From Tetraselmis striata (lineage: Eukaryota > Chlorophyta > Chlorodendrophyceae > Chlorodendrales > Chlorodendraceae): a stretch of 64,000 bases of DNA. Numbering within the stretch: the first letter of the stretch is position 1; each line of letters opens with the position of its first letter. The notes under the pieces are model-generated. The model was not told the origin of the DNA and made no database searches. It was given only the letters and a program-made list of their open reading frames with translations. Made by a program: the position numbers and the translations under genes. Below are positions 61,367 through 64,000 of the stretch, piece by piece. Location of the stretch: positions 30,985 to 94,984 of the forward strand of contig VCJN01002542.1 in the NCBI GenBank assembly GCA_006384855.1, in the 5' to 3' direction.

Positions 61367-61704
61367 CTCAACATGTTGGCTGGCGACAAAGCTCCGAAGT
61401 GCCTGAACGGATTGACCACGAAGGAAGCATGAGTTCGGGGCGGAAGGACCGCCAGGGAAGTTGCGCACAGCCAACAACTTACACCGCGAAGATGTAGACC
61501 ACCGTCAAAGCGGACTTCCCTAGACGGCCGCGGTCCTCAACCACAAAAGGGTATTACCGGTGAACACCCTGCACTGGGGCGGAAGACGCCCGGTCCGCTG
61601 CCAACTTACCATGCTCCGCCTCGGTCGCCGCGATTCCCGGGGTGCACCAGCGGGGTTCGTTGCTCCAAGTGGGGGTCGTGGAGGACACGCACGCGAAGTC
61701 GATC
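61367..61704. repeat. Direct repeat, right copy
   Basis: Homologous to 60322-60622, about 35 bp longer because of extra sequence around 61570-61610. The two copies are 1045 bp apart start to start. Confidence 0.75.
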
Positions 61705-61938
61705 ATATATATAACATAGCGACTATATAACAGCAGGCCGACATATGAGTACTCCTGCGCATATTCGTACTGCGTATCCGCTGCCCTTTTTGTAATTCAC
61801 ACCAGCATATCCGCTGCACATGTAGAATGTACACCATGTCGTGGTACCGGCATTCGTACTGTATTATGCCAACGATAGCGCATGACATGTTACAGCACAA
61901 TATAACTGTCACAAAATTCCCGCACATCAGTTGTGTGC

Positions 61939-61996
61939 ACACCTCCGTGGTCCCCAGATTTGAACCCCATCGAAAGCATGTGGAACATAGTTGAGG
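61939..61996 (+). pseudogene. Tc1/mariner transposase fragment, C-terminal catalytic motif
   Basis: The plus frame reads PPWSPDLNPIESMWNIVE, which is the conserved third catalytic block of Tc1/mariner transposases (PPYSPDLNPIEN-W). It ends exactly where the LTR at 61997 begins. Upstream sequence shows no further readable transposase, so this is a short DNA-transposon relic. Confidence 0.8.
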
Positions 61997-62409
61997 TGTT
62001 AGGCTCTAGCTTAAGCCTGTTCTTTAGGCCCTTTAGGATGCAGCGGAAGGATTTAGAAAGTATGGCCAATCTCTTCTGGTTACAGGGGTTCTTGGGTTAT
62101 AGTTCTGTCTCTGAATTCTACCTAGTAGACTTGTCCGAGGCGGTATTTATACCCGCCGAGGTCATAGTCATACCTGTGCTATGTTAGCCGGGTGTCATGG
62201 GATACCCGTGCTGTGTTAGCCACGTAAGGCTTGAGTCAGAGAACTCTAGAGAATTCCAGAACAGTCTTCAGCCTTATACTACTAATATTTACGCCCGCAA
62301 TACTAATATGTACAGCGACTCCGCGGATGCGTAGTCGTACTACCTTTGCGGGGAGTTATACCTGCTAGTATAGCAGAACATTATGGCTAAAGGGAAATGG
62401 AGTATAACA
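61997..62409 (-). repeat. 3' LTR of the Ty3/gypsy element
   Basis: 413 bp, starting TGTTA and ending TAACA on the minus strand, a perfect 5-bp terminal inverted repeat. The upstream polypurine tract (62410-62424) and the abrupt end of transposase coding at 61996 fix both borders. Confidence 0.82.
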
Positions 62410-64000
62410 CTCTCTCCCCCTTAAGCACAAGCGTCCTCGCTGTGCAGGTGTCACAGAACTACAGGAAACTACAGTCTTGGTCTTGATTTTGAAGTTCAGG
62501 CGGAAGGTACTCGGCTTGGGTAGCGATTCCGGAACCGAATGAAGTCTGAGCTCTCAGTAAACTGTCGGTATGGTTTAGACAATAAGAACGAGCGGAAAAT
62601 GTCCAGGTGCTTGACTCCGCGTAGGGGCTCCCAGGTGTCTTCGCTCGGTACGTTGTACGGGAACGCCCATCGCACTCGAAACAGTAGTCCAGTGCCATTG
62701 TTGTTGAAGGCAACATCGAGTATGTCTTGAACATGGGATCGGTTTGCGTCATGGACAATCGGTACTCGTTCAGACTTCTCCGGTTGGTCAGGGTCGTCAT
62801 ACCATTTCTCCAGCATACTCGCGTGCACCACGTCGTGGACTCGTACGCCCGCAGGTAGTTGCAATCGGAAAGCAACTGACGAGATCTGCTCTGTAATGAC
62901 GAAGGGGCCCACGTAGCGATCGCGTAGCTTAGCACAGGGTTGCTGAATAAACTTCAGATGAGACGCTTTCAGCTTAACTCTGTCGCCGGTCTTGAATGGT
63001 ACGGGTAGTCGTTTACGATTAGCTGCAGTCTGCATACGAGTTTGAGCCTCCAGTACGCAATCATGCGCGAAGCGATGAAGCTCCTGTACATACTTGACGT
63101 GTTCCGGAAGAGCTCGAGTTGGCTCGGTTGCAAGTTGAGTGGTAGCAGGTGTAGTCGGCTCGAATCCCAAAGTCGCCTTGAAAGGGACATAGTAGTCGAA
63201 GTCGACTGAGCCAGCGTTGATCGCAAACTCCACGTTTGGTGAGGTGGTTGACCCAATCATCGTGCAGGGGTGCACGTAGCAGCGTAGCACTTGCTCCCAA
63301 GTTTGGTTAGTCCGTTCCGTCTGGCCATCGGTTGCTGGATGAAAAGTTGTAGAGATGTTCAGCTTAGTACCCATGGTCTTGAACATATCTTGCCAGAATT
63401 CCGACATAAATCTGGGGTCTCGGTCAGAGATGAGTTTAGCCGGTAGGCCGAAATGACGAAAACTGAGCGATGCATAATCTCCGCCAGGCCTTCAGCAGTA
63501 ACTGTCTTCGTAGTTGGCTCAACAATTACTCGCTTTGACAGTAGACATACGAAAATCACTACTGAGTCATACCCCTGGCACTCCGGAAGATCTGTGATTA
63601 AATCCAGGGATATTACCTCAAATGGTCGTGACGGTACGTCATGGGGCTGAAGTAAGCCGTATGGCTTATGCCGGGCCGCCTTAGTACGTTGACAGGTAGG
63701 GCAGCGTCGCACGTAGTTAGTGACAGTCTGTTTCATACGGGGCCACCAGTACAGTTCCACAGTACGCGCCAGTAGTCGTCGTCCTCCTGGGTGTCCAGCA
63801 GTAGGCGCGTCATGTAGTTCGTACAGTGCTCGTTGTCGCAGGTCCGCCACATTTGGTACGTAAAGTCGTGAGCCGTAGGCGTACAGTAGACCATTACTGT
63901 GACGTACTAGCCAGGATGGTAAAGCCTTCCGCGATTTCAGGTACTCGTCGGAGTCATATGCGGTCTTGATTTCGTCGTAAAACTTGTTGTCCGCCTGTAG
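61997..64000 (-). mobile_element. Ty3/gypsy LTR retrotransposon with chromodomain, 3' part
   Basis: Minus-strand element running off the right edge. Parts seen: 3' LTR (61997-62409); a polypurine tract (AAGGGGGAGAGAG) next to it; integrase with an HHCC zinc finger (about 63700-63850, ELYWWPRM, CPTCQR) and catalytic core (about 63200-63650, HPATDGQTERTNQ); a GPY/F-type segment (GDRVKLKASHLKF, RYVGPF); and a chromodomain-like end (FRVRWAFPYNVPSEDTWEP). This order is that of chromoviruses. The coding region looks broken, with at least one or two breaks in view. Age cannot be set because the other LTR is outside the window. Confidence 0.9.

Larger units (their letters stand above)
59866..61938. 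other. Intergenic region with a pair of direct repeats
   Basis: About 2.1 kb upstream of the VPS3 start. It holds the direct repeats listed separately, a 23-nt C-run at about 60632-60654, and an AT-rich part from about 61700. A minus-strand frame of 171 codons (60712-61227) lies between the repeats; it resembles no family I know. Confidence 0.45.

Overview
The window is nuclear DNA of a green alga (Chlorophyta). It combines plastid-targeted genes (TypA, an HCF164-like thylakoid thioredoxin), delta-tubulin (expected only where triplet basal bodies are or were built), densely split genes with GTGCG/GTGAG donors, possible TGTAA polyadenylation signals, and LTR, tyrosine-recombinase and SINE-like repeats. 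Short CCCTAAA repeats suggest an Arabidopsis-type telomere rather than the TTTTAGGG of Chlamydomonas. I cannot name the species. No prokaryotic or organellar features were seen.

Layout. 1-5951 (-): plastid TypA, C-terminus off the left edge. 7801-12706 (+): complete delta-tubulin, 13 exons. 13154-14468 (-): HCF164-like protein. 17418-19726 (+): PAP28/29-type metallophosphatase, 5 exons. 23.2-24.75 kb: 236-bp tandem array with a tRNA-like core. 24875-32646 (-): membrane-anchored BNR/Asp-box sialidase-like protein whose introns hold a 350-bp tandem array, a pentanucleotide tract and a foldback element. 35090-37406 (-): mannose-6-phosphate isomerase. 38.0-46.3 kb: two oppositely oriented copies of an element with a gag-like and a tyrosine-recombinase region but no visible reverse transcriptase. 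46918-47423: a TRIM-like miniature LTR element. 47886-49231 (+): signal-peptide protein with WW motifs. 49483-59865 (-): VPS3/TGFBRAP1-type CORVET subunit, 14 exons. 60.3-61.7 kb: a pair of direct repeats. 61.9-64.0 kb: a Ty3/gypsy element lying inside a Tc1/mariner transposase remnant.

The eight host genes are unrelated housekeeping genes with no operon-like logic: plastid translation, basal bodies, thylakoid redox, phosphate hydrolysis, glycan-type hydrolysis, mannose metabolism, an unknown secretory protein, and endosomal tethering. Exon joins were derived by hand from phase continuity and family similarity. For six genes every internal join closes in frame (typA as far as the edge); the HCF164-like N-terminus and one sialidase-like acceptor remain open.

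The most unusual feature is in the introns. In about 24 of 64 introns a long run of C on the sense strand sits within about 35 nt of the 5' splice site, in genes on both strands. These runs are also why many poly-proline open frames appear. Other notable signals are an exact 11-mer, GGTTTCGGAGC, found 16 times across several repeat families, and a tandem array that copied a real 5' splice site whose copies all lack the GT.
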